A stretch of 7,294 nt of DNA from an uncultured Synergistales bacterium (GTDB taxonomy: Bacteria; Synergistota; Synergistia; Synergistales; Aminobacteriaceae), in the NCBI GenBank assembly GCA_905233335.1, contig CAJOED010000058.1, positions 1-7,294 of the forward strand, given 5' to 3'. The notes beneath the pieces are model-generated. The model did no database searches. It saw nothing but the letters and a program-made list of their open reading frames with translations, and was not told the origin of the DNA. Positions 1-6,239 of the stretch are shown piece by piece. Position 1 is the stretch's first letter; every line of letters begins with the position of its first letter. The position numbers and the translations under genes were made by a program.

Positions 1-13
1 TTTTGCGCTGTTG

Positions 14-19
14 TATAAT
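14..19 (+). promoter_or_regulatory. Candidate -10 box of the leuS promoter
   Basis: A perfect TATAAT lies 34 bases before the ATG chosen for leuS. The matching -35 box would fall before base 1, so the promoter cannot be confirmed from this window. The expected start of transcription is near base 26, giving a leader of about 40 nt. The bases after the box (TTGCGGG) resemble those after the other -10 boxes in this window. Confidence 0.55.
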
Positions 20-47
20 TTGCGGGATTAACACAAAATTTTTCGAT

Positions 48-52
48 GGAGG
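48..52 (+). promoter_or_regulatory. Shine-Dalgarno site that decides the leuS start
   Basis: GGAGG (GGAGGT with the next base) is the only good ribosome binding site here. It is one base from the ATG at 54, which is too close to work, and 13 bases from the ATG at 66, which is rather long but usable. Together with the protein alignment (MPYNF then the IEKKWQ block typical of LeuRS starts) this favours 66. Confidence 0.6.
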
Positions 53-65
53 TATGAATTTCTTT

Positions 66-2561
66 ATGCCCTATAATTTTGCTGACATAGAAAAAAAATG
101 GCAGGCACGATGGGAAAATTCACACTGTTTTGAATCTCACACAGACACATCAAAAGAAAAATTCTTCTGCCTCGAAATGTTCCCATACCCTTCAGGAGCC
201 TTGCACATGGGACACATCCGCAACTACTCAATCGGCGACGTACTCGCACGCTTCCTCCGCAAGAAAGGCAAAAACGTCCTCTACACAATCGGCTTTGACT
301 CTTTCGGAATGCCCGCAGAAAATGCCGCTATCAAGTTCAAGACCAAGCCGCACGACTGGACGCTCTCGAACATCGCATACATGACCGAACAGCTCAAGCG
401 CATGGGCTACAGTTACGACTGGCGGAGAGAAGCTATTACGTGCCTCCCTGAATATTACCGCTGGAACCAATGGATATTCCTGCAGATGTACAAGCGCGGC
501 ATAGTCTACCAGAAAGAAGCTCCCGTCAACTGGTGCGAAACTTGCGGCACCGTCCTCGCAAATGAACAGGTAGTCGACGGCGGCTGCTGGCGATGCGGGA
601 CTCCCGTGCACAAGAAAAACCTCAAGCAGTGGTTCATACGCATTACGGATTACGCACAGGAATTACTCGACGACATCGAGAAAGACCTCAACCCCGGCTG
701 GCCGAGAAGAGTACGTATCATGCAGACCAACTGGATCGGGCGTTCGGAAGGTGCGCGGCTCACGTTCAAGATACCCGAACTCGACTATGAGCTTGATGCT
801 TTCACGACACGTTTCGACACGATTTACGGCGTTACGTTCATTGCACTGGCTCCCGAACATGAACTTGTGCGGAAAATGCAGAGTGTCATGAATGATGATG
901 ACGCGAAAAAATTATCGGAGTTCGTGAAGCTGGTATCATCACAGAGTTCTATTGAGCGTTCAGACGCTGGTGCAGAAAAACTCGGCTTCAAGACTCCGTT
1001 CTATGGCATCAACCCCGTAACAGGAAAAAAAATTCCCATATGGATAGCGAACTACATACTGATAGACTACGGCACCGGCGCAATTATGGGAGTTCCTGCA
1101 CACGATCAGCGGGACTTTGATTTCTGCCGGAAATATGACATTCCCATAATACCAGTAATCAATCCCAAAGACGGCACTATATTAGACGGCGCAACCATGA
1201 CACATGCTTTTGAGGAGGACGGTATCGCGTGCAATTCCGGACAGTTCGACGGCATGAAGACAGAAGACGCTATCCCCGCAATGATCGACTGGGGAGAACG
1301 TGAAGGCATCTGCAAACGTGAGGTGAACTTCAAGCTCCGCGACTGGCTCATCTCCCGACAGCGTTACTGGGGAACACCGATCCCGTTCGTGTACTGCGAC
1401 AAGTGCGGAGTCGTCCCCGTCCCTGAAGAACAGTTGCCCGTCATACTCCCTGAAGACGTAGAAGTGAAAGAGGTAGGACGTTCGCCGCTTCTTGACCGTC
1501 CCGACTTCCTGAACACTACATGCCCTCATTGCGGAGGCCCTGCACGGCGTGAAGCTGATACGATGGATACGTTCTTCTGTTCGTCGTGGTATTTTGACAG
1601 GTACTGTTCACCGGGGGACACCAACGCACCTTTCGAGAAGTCCGACGTTGATTACTGGATGCCGGTTGACCAGTATATAGGCGGGATTGAGCATGCATGT
1701 CTGCACTTGATATACGCACGGTTCTTTGCGAAATTCCTCACTGATATAGGGCTGACGAAATACAGAGAGCCTTTCACGCGTCTTCTCACTCAAGGAATGG
1801 TCATCAAGGACGGCGCGAAAATGTCGAAATCTCTCGGCAACACCGTAGACCCGACCGAAATGGTGAAGAAATACGGCGCGGACACTATCAGGCTGTTCAT
1901 ACTGTTTGCGGCTCCACCGAATAATGATCTTGAGTGGTCAGACAGAAACGTAGAAGGTGCTCACAGATTCTTGAACAGGGTATGGCGTTATGTTGAGGAG
2001 AATGCAGAGAACCTCAAGAAGTACGGCGGGAAAGTTATACCGATGAGCGAAATCAAAGCCGGAAACTTGCGGGACTTCAAGCGTAAAATTCACACGACGA
2101 TAGAGAACGTTACGCATGATGTGTACGACGAAAAACAGTTCAACACAGCCATAGCGCGACTAATGGAACTCACGAACGCAATATACTCACTCAATGACGA
2201 CACACCCGAAGCATGGGAGCTGAAACGTGAAGCCGTTGATGTCCTGCTGAACTGCTTATCCCCGTTCTGCCCGCACATTACGGAGGAGTTATGGGAAATG
2301 CTCGGACACAGTGATATGTTGTGCCTTGCGCCCTGGCCGGAATCAGACGACAGCGCGATGGTTCAGGACAGCGTAATTATTGTTGCGCAGATCAACGGGA
2401 AAGTTCGCGGGAAGTTCGAGCGTCCTGCAGGAATGGCGAAAGATGAGCTTGAACGTTCAATCATGGGTGAACAGTCAATCGCCGACAAGACAGCGGGCAA
2501 AGAAATAGTGAAGGTTATTGTTGTGCCTGATAAGCTCGTGAATATCGTAGTGAAAGGTTAA
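66..2561 (+). CDS. leuS: Leucyl-tRNA synthetase
   Basis: Cytoplasmic class Ia aminoacyl-tRNA synthetase that charges tRNA-Leu with leucine using ATP. The protein is 831 aa, normal for bacterial LeuRS. The HIGH signature is HMGH at residues 47-50, inside PYPSGALHMGH. A first zinc-binding knuckle has Cys157, 160, 174 and 177, followed by the conserved QWFI block. The CP1 editing domain carries TTRFDT at 247-252 and HDQRD at 346-350; by alignment with E. coli, Thr252 and Asp350 match the residues that control proofreading and hold the amino acid. A second zinc site has Cys444, 447, 486 and 489. KMSKS is at 585-589, then the anticodon-binding helical domain (ITEELW) and the small C-terminal domain (INGKVRGK). 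The start at 66 is chosen over 54 on Shine-Dalgarno spacing and family alignment; 54 would add four residues. One oddity is Phe250 where most bacterial LeuRS have Pro. A terminator follows within 15 bases, so it is probably transcribed alone. Confidence 0.97.
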   Translation: MPYNFADIEKKWQARWENSHCFESHTDTSKEKFFCLEMFPYPSGALHMGHIRNYSIGDVLARFLRKKGKNVLYTIGFDSFGMPAENAAIKFKTKPHDWTLSNIAYMTEQLKRMGYSYDWRREAITCLPEYYRWNQWIFLQMYKRGIVYQKEAPVNWCETCGTVLANEQVVDGGCWRCGTPVHKKNLKQWFIRITDYAQELLDDIEKDLNPGWPRRVRIMQTNWIGRSEGARLTFKIPELDYELDAFTTRFDTIYGVTFIALAPEHELVRKMQSVMNDDDAKKLSEFVKLVSSQSSIERSDAGAEKLGFKTPFYGINPVTGKKIPIWIANYILIDYGTGAIMGVPAHDQRDFDFCRKYDIPIIPVINPKDGTILDGATMTHAFEEDGIACNSGQFDGMKTEDAIPAMIDWGEREGICKREVNFKLRDWLISRQRYWGTPIPFVYCDKCGVVPVPEEQLPVILPEDVEVKEVGRSPLLDRPDFLNTTCPHCGGPARREADTMDTFFCSSWYFDRYCSPGDTNAPFEKSDVDYWMPVDQYIGGIEHACLHLIYARFFAKFLTDIGLTKYREPFTRLLTQGMVIKDGAKMSKSLGNTVDPTEMVKKYGADTIRLFILFAAPPNNDLEWSDRNVEGAHRFLNRVWRYVEENAENLKKYGGKVIPMSEIKAGNLRDFKRKIHTTIENVTHDVYDEKQFNTAIARLMELTNAIYSLNDDTPEAWELKREAVDVLLNCLSPFCPHITEELWEMLGHSDMLCLAPWPESDDSAMVQDSVIIVAQINGKVRGKFERPAGMAKDELERSIMGEQSIADKTAGKEIVKVIVVPDKLVNIVVKG

Positions 2562-2575
2562 GTGCTGGTAATAAT

Positions 2576-2605
2576 ATCTCCTGCTTGCGGGCGGGAGATT
2601 TTTTT
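2576..2605 (+). terminator. Intrinsic terminator after leuS
   Basis: A 9-bp stem pairs 2576-2584 (ATCTCCTGC) with 2591-2599 (GCGGGAGAT), with one G-U pair and a 6-base loop. It runs straight into seven T (2599-2605). It begins 14 bases after the leuS stop codon and separates leuS from the pilin gene. Confidence 0.92.
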
Positions 2606-2614
2606 GTGCAGTAG

Positions 2615-2620
2615 TATAAT
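2615..2620 (+). promoter_or_regulatory. Candidate -10 box of the pilin gene promoter
   Basis: Perfect TATAAT ten bases after the leuS terminator T-tract. The position for a -35 at 17-bp spacing (2592-2597, CGGGAG) lies in the terminator arm and is not -35-like, and there is no TGn extension. Transcription would start near 2627, giving a leader of about 40 nt. The following bases, GTAGCAG, nearly match those after the holA box (GTTGCAG). Confidence 0.55.
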
Positions 2621-2666
2621 GTAGCAGTTTCCATGAACAACACAAACTAGGGAGGAAGTTTTCGTT

Positions 2667-3227
2667 ATGAGGCGCAAAGGGTTTACGCTCGTGGAGCTGT
2701 TGATAGTGATTGTAGTTATCGGGGTGTTGTCGGCTATGATGATGCTATCGAGTACGGAAGCGGTGAGTTCAGCAAAGGCAACAAGCATTATCAATAATCT
2801 CAAGAACTGGAAGACAGCAGCACTTGAATGGTATGCAGATAATATTGACAGGGTTGATATTGCTACAGGGAAAGTTAAGGATAGTAGCGGGGAATATAAA
2901 TATTTTGCTGAAGTAGTACACGCTAAAGATCTATTGCCTTATCTTGGTAGCGGATTAAAAGAAGACGGCAATGATGTAAAAGATTCTTCAGGTGGAATAT
3001 ATAAAACTGATTATTATCAGAATAGAGATTGGACAATCACATATCAGTTAGCGTCTGATAAGGATAACCCCAGCCTCTTGAAAAAAATAGAATCGCGGGC
3101 ACAAAGTATCGGATTAGGGAATTATATGCAGAGTAGGAGTTTCCCCTATAAAGTAAAGTGGAACGGCAATACTCCAACGAATAGCTATAAATTCGAGATA
3201 ATCGTCGTTGATTTCTCTAACAAATGA
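2667..3227 (+). CDS. Type IV / type II secretion pilin-like protein (prepilin N-methylation motif)
   Basis: A 186-aa prepilin-like protein. A short basic leader MRRKG precedes a class III signal: prepilin peptidase should cut between Gly5 and Phe6 and methylate the new N-terminus. Glu10 is the conserved Glu at position 5 of the mature protein, used for subunit registry. Residues 6-27 are the hydrophobic membrane-spanning alpha-1 helix, continuing as an amphipathic helix to about residue 57. The C-terminal domain (58-186) is polar, rich in Tyr, Asp and Ser, without cysteine, so it lacks the disulfide loop of type IVa major pilins; I cannot assign it to a named pilin family. A six-residue VKDSSG occurs twice, at 70-75 and 104-109. 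No pilus assembly genes adjoin it, so it is an orphan whose export would depend on machinery elsewhere. The start is supported by GGGAGG at 2650-2655, 11 bases upstream. The C-terminal coding part is clearly AT-richer than the flanking genes (61 G+C in 180 bases at 2881-3060). GspG/GspH-like pseudopilin or minor pilin are both possible. Confidence 0.88.
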   Translation: MRRKGFTLVELLIVIVVIGVLSAMMMLSSTEAVSSAKATSIINNLKNWKTAALEWYADNIDRVDIATGKVKDSSGEYKYFAEVVHAKDLLPYLGSGLKEDGNDVKDSSGGIYKTDYYQNRDWTITYQLASDKDNPSLLKKIESRAQSIGLGNYMQSRSFPYKVKWNGNTPTNSYKFEIIVVDFSNK

Positions 3228-3242
3228 TTTTGTAGTTTTTCG

Positions 3243-3276
3243 ACGGTCAGGCATTCCACGCTTGGCCGTTTCTTTC
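3243..3276 (+). terminator. Intrinsic terminator after the pilin gene
   Basis: A 10-bp stem pairs 3243-3252 (ACGGTCAGGC) with 3260-3269 (GCTTGGCCGT), including two G-U pairs, with a 7-base loop. An interrupted T-tract (TTTCTTTCT) follows the stem. It lies 15 bases after the pilin stop codon. The T-tract is imperfect, so some read-through into holA is possible. Confidence 0.75.
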
Positions 3277-3282
3277 TGCGGT

Positions 3283-3288
3283 TATAAT
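3283..3288 (+). promoter_or_regulatory. Candidate -10 box of the holA promoter
   Basis: Perfect TATAAT placed between the pilin terminator and the holA Shine-Dalgarno site. The nearest -35-like bases are TTGGCC at 3262-3267, only 15 bp away and inside the terminator stem. Transcription would start near 3295, so the message would begin almost at the GGGAGG site with a leader of about 17 nt. Confidence 0.5.
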
Positions 3289-3311
3289 GTTGCAGGGAGG
3301 AAATTATCATC

Positions 3312-4241
3312 ATGCCGCACATAATCGCAATCGAATACTCAGACGCACAGCGCAGACAGCTCCGGGAACAGCTCGACACCCTCGAAAAATCCGGCTGGCC
3401 GTTGTCCGCAAAATACGACGCACAAACTTTCGGGACGTGGCAGAAACTTTTTGAGAACGCAATAACACCCGGACTTTTCGCCGAACGTGAAGCAATCGTG
3501 ATAGAGTCCGCAGAAACTCTCGGAGCATTCCCGGAAGAACTATCCGGCCTCATTGAGGACGACAAAGCCGACACAGTGATACTTCTCGTCTTCAGCACCG
3601 ACACAAAGACACTCGCTCCCGTCAAAGACTCAATCACCGTCATCAAGCCCGAACCCCAAGTACCGCCCTGGAAACGTCAGCAGTGGCTCATGACCATAGC
3701 AAAAGATGAGGGATTCAAGCTCTCCCCCGACGCGGCACAGTTACTCGGCGAAAACATCGAGGCACAAGAAGAATTACGCTCCGAACTTCACAAGCTGGCT
3801 CTGTATTCCGACGGCAGAGAGATTAGCGTTCATGATGTCGAGAACTTGTCGTTCGATGAGGGAGGACGGGCAATGATGAATTTTCTTGACGGACTGTGCG
3901 ACAACAAAATCAACGACGTAGCAGAAGCATTGAAGCACCTCCGCAATGACCCGTTACTCCCTGTGCTTGCGGCAATCACTAACAGATTACGTCCTGCATT
4001 GATAATTTCATGTTTTCAGGGAAAATATACGGACGAGGCACTAAAAGCTGTCGGTTCTGACCCCGCAAAAAAAAATTACGCCCTCACAAAAGCAAAAAGT
4101 GCCATGAAACATTACGGAGCTGATAAAATCAAACAGTTCATGTCAGGGGCTGTCCGTCTGTCTTTCCTCGAAAAAACTAACAGGGCGGAAGGCTGGCAGG
4201 GTTTCGAGCTTCTGATATGGGAGCTTATCGCAAAAGTATAA
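3312..4241 (+). CDS. holA: DNA polymerase III delta subunit (divergent)
   Basis: Delta is the clamp-loader subunit that opens the beta sliding clamp during loading onto primed DNA; it acts in the cytoplasm at the replication fork. The 309-aa protein is slightly shorter than the usual 320-345 aa. Family features: the segment LFAEREAIVIESAETL (55-70) followed by DTVILLVFSTDTKTL (88-101), matching the strand and 'power to the partner' layout of the N-terminal domain; W120 and QQWLMTIAKDEGFKLSPDAAQLL (123-145) of the middle domain; SELHKLALYSDGREISVHDVENL (157-179), the most recognisable delta block; and the helical collar domain with NYALTKAKSAM (255-265) and a C-terminal FELLIWEL. The loop usually reading YGED/GND near the N-terminus is replaced by IEYSD, so the first domain is degenerate; delta does not need ATP binding. 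The start is supported by GGGAGG at 3295-3300, 11 bases before the ATG. ldcA follows after 15 bases, suggesting co-transcription. The family call is firm; the exact domain boundaries are inferred. Confidence 0.85.
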   Translation: MPHIIAIEYSDAQRRQLREQLDTLEKSGWPLSAKYDAQTFGTWQKLFENAITPGLFAEREAIVIESAETLGAFPEELSGLIEDDKADTVILLVFSTDTKTLAPVKDSITVIKPEPQVPPWKRQQWLMTIAKDEGFKLSPDAAQLLGENIEAQEELRSELHKLALYSDGREISVHDVENLSFDEGGRAMMNFLDGLCDNKINDVAEALKHLRNDPLLPVLAAITNRLRPALIISCFQGKYTDEALKAVGSDPAKKNYALTKAKSAMKHYGADKIKQFMSGAVRLSFLEKTNRAEGWQGFELLIWELIAKV

Positions 4242-4242
4242 C

Positions 4243-4248
4243 AAGGAG
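4243..4248 (+). promoter_or_regulatory. Shine-Dalgarno site that decides the ldcA start
   Basis: AAGGAG ends 8 bases before the ATG at 4257. The in-frame GTG at 4248 overlaps this site and so cannot be the start, which leaves the ATG at 4257 giving the basic MKKF signal-peptide start. Confidence 0.8.
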
Positions 4249-4256
4249 TGATTGTC

Positions 4257-5237
4257 ATGAAGAAGTTTTTGTGCGCGTTGTTGTTGTTGCTGCTGCTGTG
4301 TACTGCGGCTTACGCTTTGAAGGCCGGTGATTGTATCGGTGTCGTTGCCCCCGCAAGCAAAATCAGCAAAGAGAACGTGAATATTGCCGTGAAGCTCCTG
4401 AAGTCCCAGGGCTACAAGGTGAAGCTGGCTCCGTCGGTGAGTTCTGCATACGGTCATTTTGCCGGAACTGATGAGGTGCGTGCGCGGGACATCAATAACT
4501 TTTTCCGGGACAGCGAGGTGAAAGCTATTCTGTGCGCAAGAGGCGGTTACGGTGCTGCTCGTATCCTCGACAAACTCGACTATGACATGATAGCCAAACA
4601 CCCGAAACCCCTAATAGGTTACAGCGACATTACAGCCCTTCACGTTGTGTTATGGGAACGCTGCAGGATACCGACAATTCACGCTCCCATGCTGGCAACG
4701 TTCGCACACGCAAACCTGAACACATCGTACACGCGCAATAACTTTTTCGCGGGACTGCGGAACACGAAACCCATCGGCAAACTTCCCATGCCCGAAGGCA
4801 GAATGCTCCGAACGATGACTCCCGGACAGGCTGAAGGCGTAATCATCGGGGGAAACCTCACAGTGTTATCATCTCTTGTCGGGACTCCGTATGAACTCAA
4901 AGGCAAAGGCGCGCTGTTATTGATTGAGGAGGTCGGCGAAAAAACTTACAGGATTGACCGAATGCTGAACCAGTTATGGCAGAACGGATTATTGAGCAGG
5001 GTGAACGGTATCATGTTCGGGGACTTCATCGACTGCAACGACGACGAAGAGAATTTCACGCTTGATGACGTGCTCATGCGTTACGCAAAACTTTCCGGCA
5101 AACCGACAATTCGCGGAGTACCTTCCGGGCACGGTGCGTACAATGCGTTTATACCGTTCGGAGTTCATGCGGTGATGAGTGCGGGCAAAAAGGGAGGAGC
5201 AAGTCTTGTTATTGACAGGGCGGCATTTGTCGAATGA
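4257..5237 (+). CDS. ldcA: Exported LD-carboxypeptidase, peptidase S66 (LdcA/MccF family)
   Basis: Serine peptidase of family S66. LdcA enzymes cut the bond between meso-diaminopimelate (or Lys) and terminal D-Ala in murein tetrapeptides, producing tripeptides for cell-wall recycling; MccF relatives hydrolyse microcin C-type peptide-nucleotides. The 326-aa protein has the full catalytic triad: Ser123 in GYSD, Glu224 in the IEEVGE..YRIDRM block and His292 in GVPSGHG, spaced as in Pseudomonas LdcA (Ser115/Glu217/His285). The N-terminal VVAPAS and CARGGYGAARILD blocks are also typical. Residues 1-20 form a signal peptide (MKKF, seven Leu in a row, then AYA before Leu21), pointing to cleavage after Ala20. 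Cys15 is preceded by Leu, so it is a poor lipobox and a lipoprotein is unlikely. Many LdcA enzymes are cytoplasmic, so export would mean action on murein in the periplasm or outside the cell. It follows holA by 15 bases and has no promoter of its own that I can see. The murein role is more likely than the MccF role, but sequence alone does not settle it. Confidence 0.93.
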   Translation: MKKFLCALLLLLLLCTAAYALKAGDCIGVVAPASKISKENVNIAVKLLKSQGYKVKLAPSVSSAYGHFAGTDEVRARDINNFFRDSEVKAILCARGGYGAARILDKLDYDMIAKHPKPLIGYSDITALHVVLWERCRIPTIHAPMLATFAHANLNTSYTRNNFFAGLRNTKPIGKLPMPEGRMLRTMTPGQAEGVIIGGNLTVLSSLVGTPYELKGKGALLLIEEVGEKTYRIDRMLNQLWQNGLLSRVNGIMFGDFIDCNDDEENFTLDDVLMRYAKLSGKPTIRGVPSGHGAYNAFIPFGVHAVMSAGKKGGASLVIDRAAFVE

Positions 5238-5243
5238 ATTTAG

Positions 5244-5249
5244 TATAAT
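5244..5249 (+). promoter_or_regulatory. Candidate -10 box before the SprA-related gene
   Basis: Perfect TATAAT six bases after the ldcA stop. No -35 at 16-18 bp is visible (5220-5227 reads as GGCATT-like sequence); a perfect TTGACA at 5212-5217 is 26 bp away, too far. The predicted leader is about 28 nt. There is no terminator between ldcA and this gene, so read-through from ldcA is also expected. Confidence 0.5.
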
Positions 5250-5283
5250 ATTACTCACTACAAACAAGGAGGTGTAGAAAATC

Positions 5284-6204
5284 ATGCAGGTTACATCAAT
5301 GCTGTCAGCAGGATACTTGGAGCCGATGAGCAACATATCACGAGTTCAGCAGGTCAGCGAGGACACACAGAAAACAGATCAGGCCAAGCAGCAGAAGGAA
5401 CAGGAAATACTCGCCGAAGAACAAGCACTCAAAGCCAAGCTCGGAAATGATGCGCAAGTTCATACAGTATATCATTACTCGATGGGCACTGACGGACGAC
5501 GCTATATAGTCGGTGCTTCCGTAACCATGAAGGGCAGTGAAGAGGATCTCAACCGCGTGGGCGGAGGACTGACGACCGAAGACATAGAGAGCCGGAAACA
5601 GGAAGTGCAGGACGCTCTCAAGAAGGACGCTGAAAAGACCGAAGACACACAGAACATCATCAAGTCGGAAGCAGAAAAGCGCGAGGCCAAGCAGAAAGAG
5701 GATAAAGCTGAAGACCAGAAAGACGCGCAGGTCCGGGAGCTTGAAGGAATACAGCGGGAAGTAATCGCACACGAACAGGCACACAAAGCATCAGCAGGGG
5801 AGTTCGGCGGAGGCATCAGCTACACATACACGGAAGGCCCCGACGGCAAAAAGTACATCACCGGCGGAGAAGTTCCCATAAAGTTACGGCAGGGAAGCAC
5901 TCCCGAAGAGACTCTACGGAACATGCAGCAGGTACAAATGGCGGCAAACGCTCCGGCGGATCCTTCAGGGCAGGACAGGCAGGTTGCGGCCAAAGCGTCG
6001 GCTATTGCGTCAAAGGCACGGGCGGAAATCACGCGCGAGAACTCCGAAACTCACGAACTCACAGCTACAGTTGCGCAGGGAACTCCGATAATCGAGCCGG
6101 TCAGCAGGGAAGACGAACAGCAAGACCCCAGCAAAGACGGCGTGTTATCACTCTTGGCGACGGTGAAGGAATTACAGCTGCAAAATCTTATGCCTGCCGC
6201 ATGA
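5284..6204 (+). CDS. Putative metalloprotease, SprA-related family
   Basis: A 306-aa soluble protein with no signal peptide or membrane segment. Residues 151-245 match the SprA-related family (Pfam PF12118, from memory): REVIAHEQAHKA with the zinc-peptidase motif HEQAH at 163-167, then GISYTYTEGPDGKKYITGGEVPI (177-199), the MQQVQMAANAPADPSGQDR block (214-232) and AAKASAIASKA. His163 and His167 would bind the metal and Glu164 would be the catalytic base; Glu196 in GGEV is a plausible third ligand, by inference. Residues 30-52 and 97-150 are rich in Lys, Glu, Asp and Gln and probably form coiled coils. Between them, residues 63-80 repeat the YxY..G.DG..Y..G block found after HExxH, but without the motif itself. 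The C-terminus (250-306) is unlike anything I recognise. Start: AAGGAGGTG at 5266-5274, nine bases before the ATG. The gene lies 46 bases after ldcA and ends before a strong terminator. No substrate is known to me for this family, and protease activity is assumed from the motif. Confidence 0.85.
   Translation: MQVTSMLSAGYLEPMSNISRVQQVSEDTQKTDQAKQQKEQEILAEEQALKAKLGNDAQVHTVYHYSMGTDGRRYIVGASVTMKGSEEDLNRVGGGLTTEDIESRKQEVQDALKKDAEKTEDTQNIIKSEAEKREAKQKEDKAEDQKDAQVRELEGIQREVIAHEQAHKASAGEFGGGISYTYTEGPDGKKYITGGEVPIKLRQGSTPEETLRNMQQVQMAANAPADPSGQDRQVAAKASAIASKARAEITRENSETHELTATVAQGTPIIEPVSREDEQQDPSKDGVLSLLATVKELQLQNLMPAA
5470..5874 (+). repeat. Protein-level internal duplication in the SprA-related gene
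   Basis: Two 18-codon blocks, 5470-5523 (residues 63-80) and 5821-5874 (residues 180-197), encode proteins identical at 9 of 18 positions: the two Tyr of YxY, the Gly, Asp-Gly, Tyr-Ile, Gly and Val, with further Arg/Lys and Ser/Thr matches. The downstream copy follows HEQAH and has GGEV; the upstream copy has no HExxH before it and reads GASV. The copies differ at the DNA level, so the duplication is old. Confidence 0.7.
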
Positions 6205-6239
6205 CACGAAATGAGACGAATTATTTTATATGATTGATA

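Noticed and set aside
3..65. leuS reading frame extends upstream through TTG at 3 and ATG at 54
   Set aside because: The region holds the TATAAT and the Shine-Dalgarno site, TTG at 3 has no ribosome site, and the ATG at 54 is one base from GGAGG. LeuRS proteins typically begin at the MPYNF position.
4248..4256. GTG at 4248 as start of the LD-carboxypeptidase gene
   Set aside because: The GTG overlaps the AAGGAG site itself; the ATG at 4257 has correct spacing and gives a clean signal peptide.
4278..4298. (TTG)4(CTG)3 run in ldcA as a phase-variable repeat
   Set aside because: It is a 3-base unit coding for the Leu core of the signal peptide; length change would not shift the frame, and mixed TTG/CTG units make slippage unlikely.
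4257..4316. Lipoprotein signal at Cys15 of the LD-carboxypeptidase
   Set aside because: The residue before Cys is Leu, not Gly, Ala or Ser, and a good AYA signal peptidase I site follows.
5212..5249. TTGACA at 5212 paired with TATAAT at 5244 as a full promoter
   Set aside because: The spacing is 26 bp, outside the working range, and TTGACA is inside the ldcA coding sequence.
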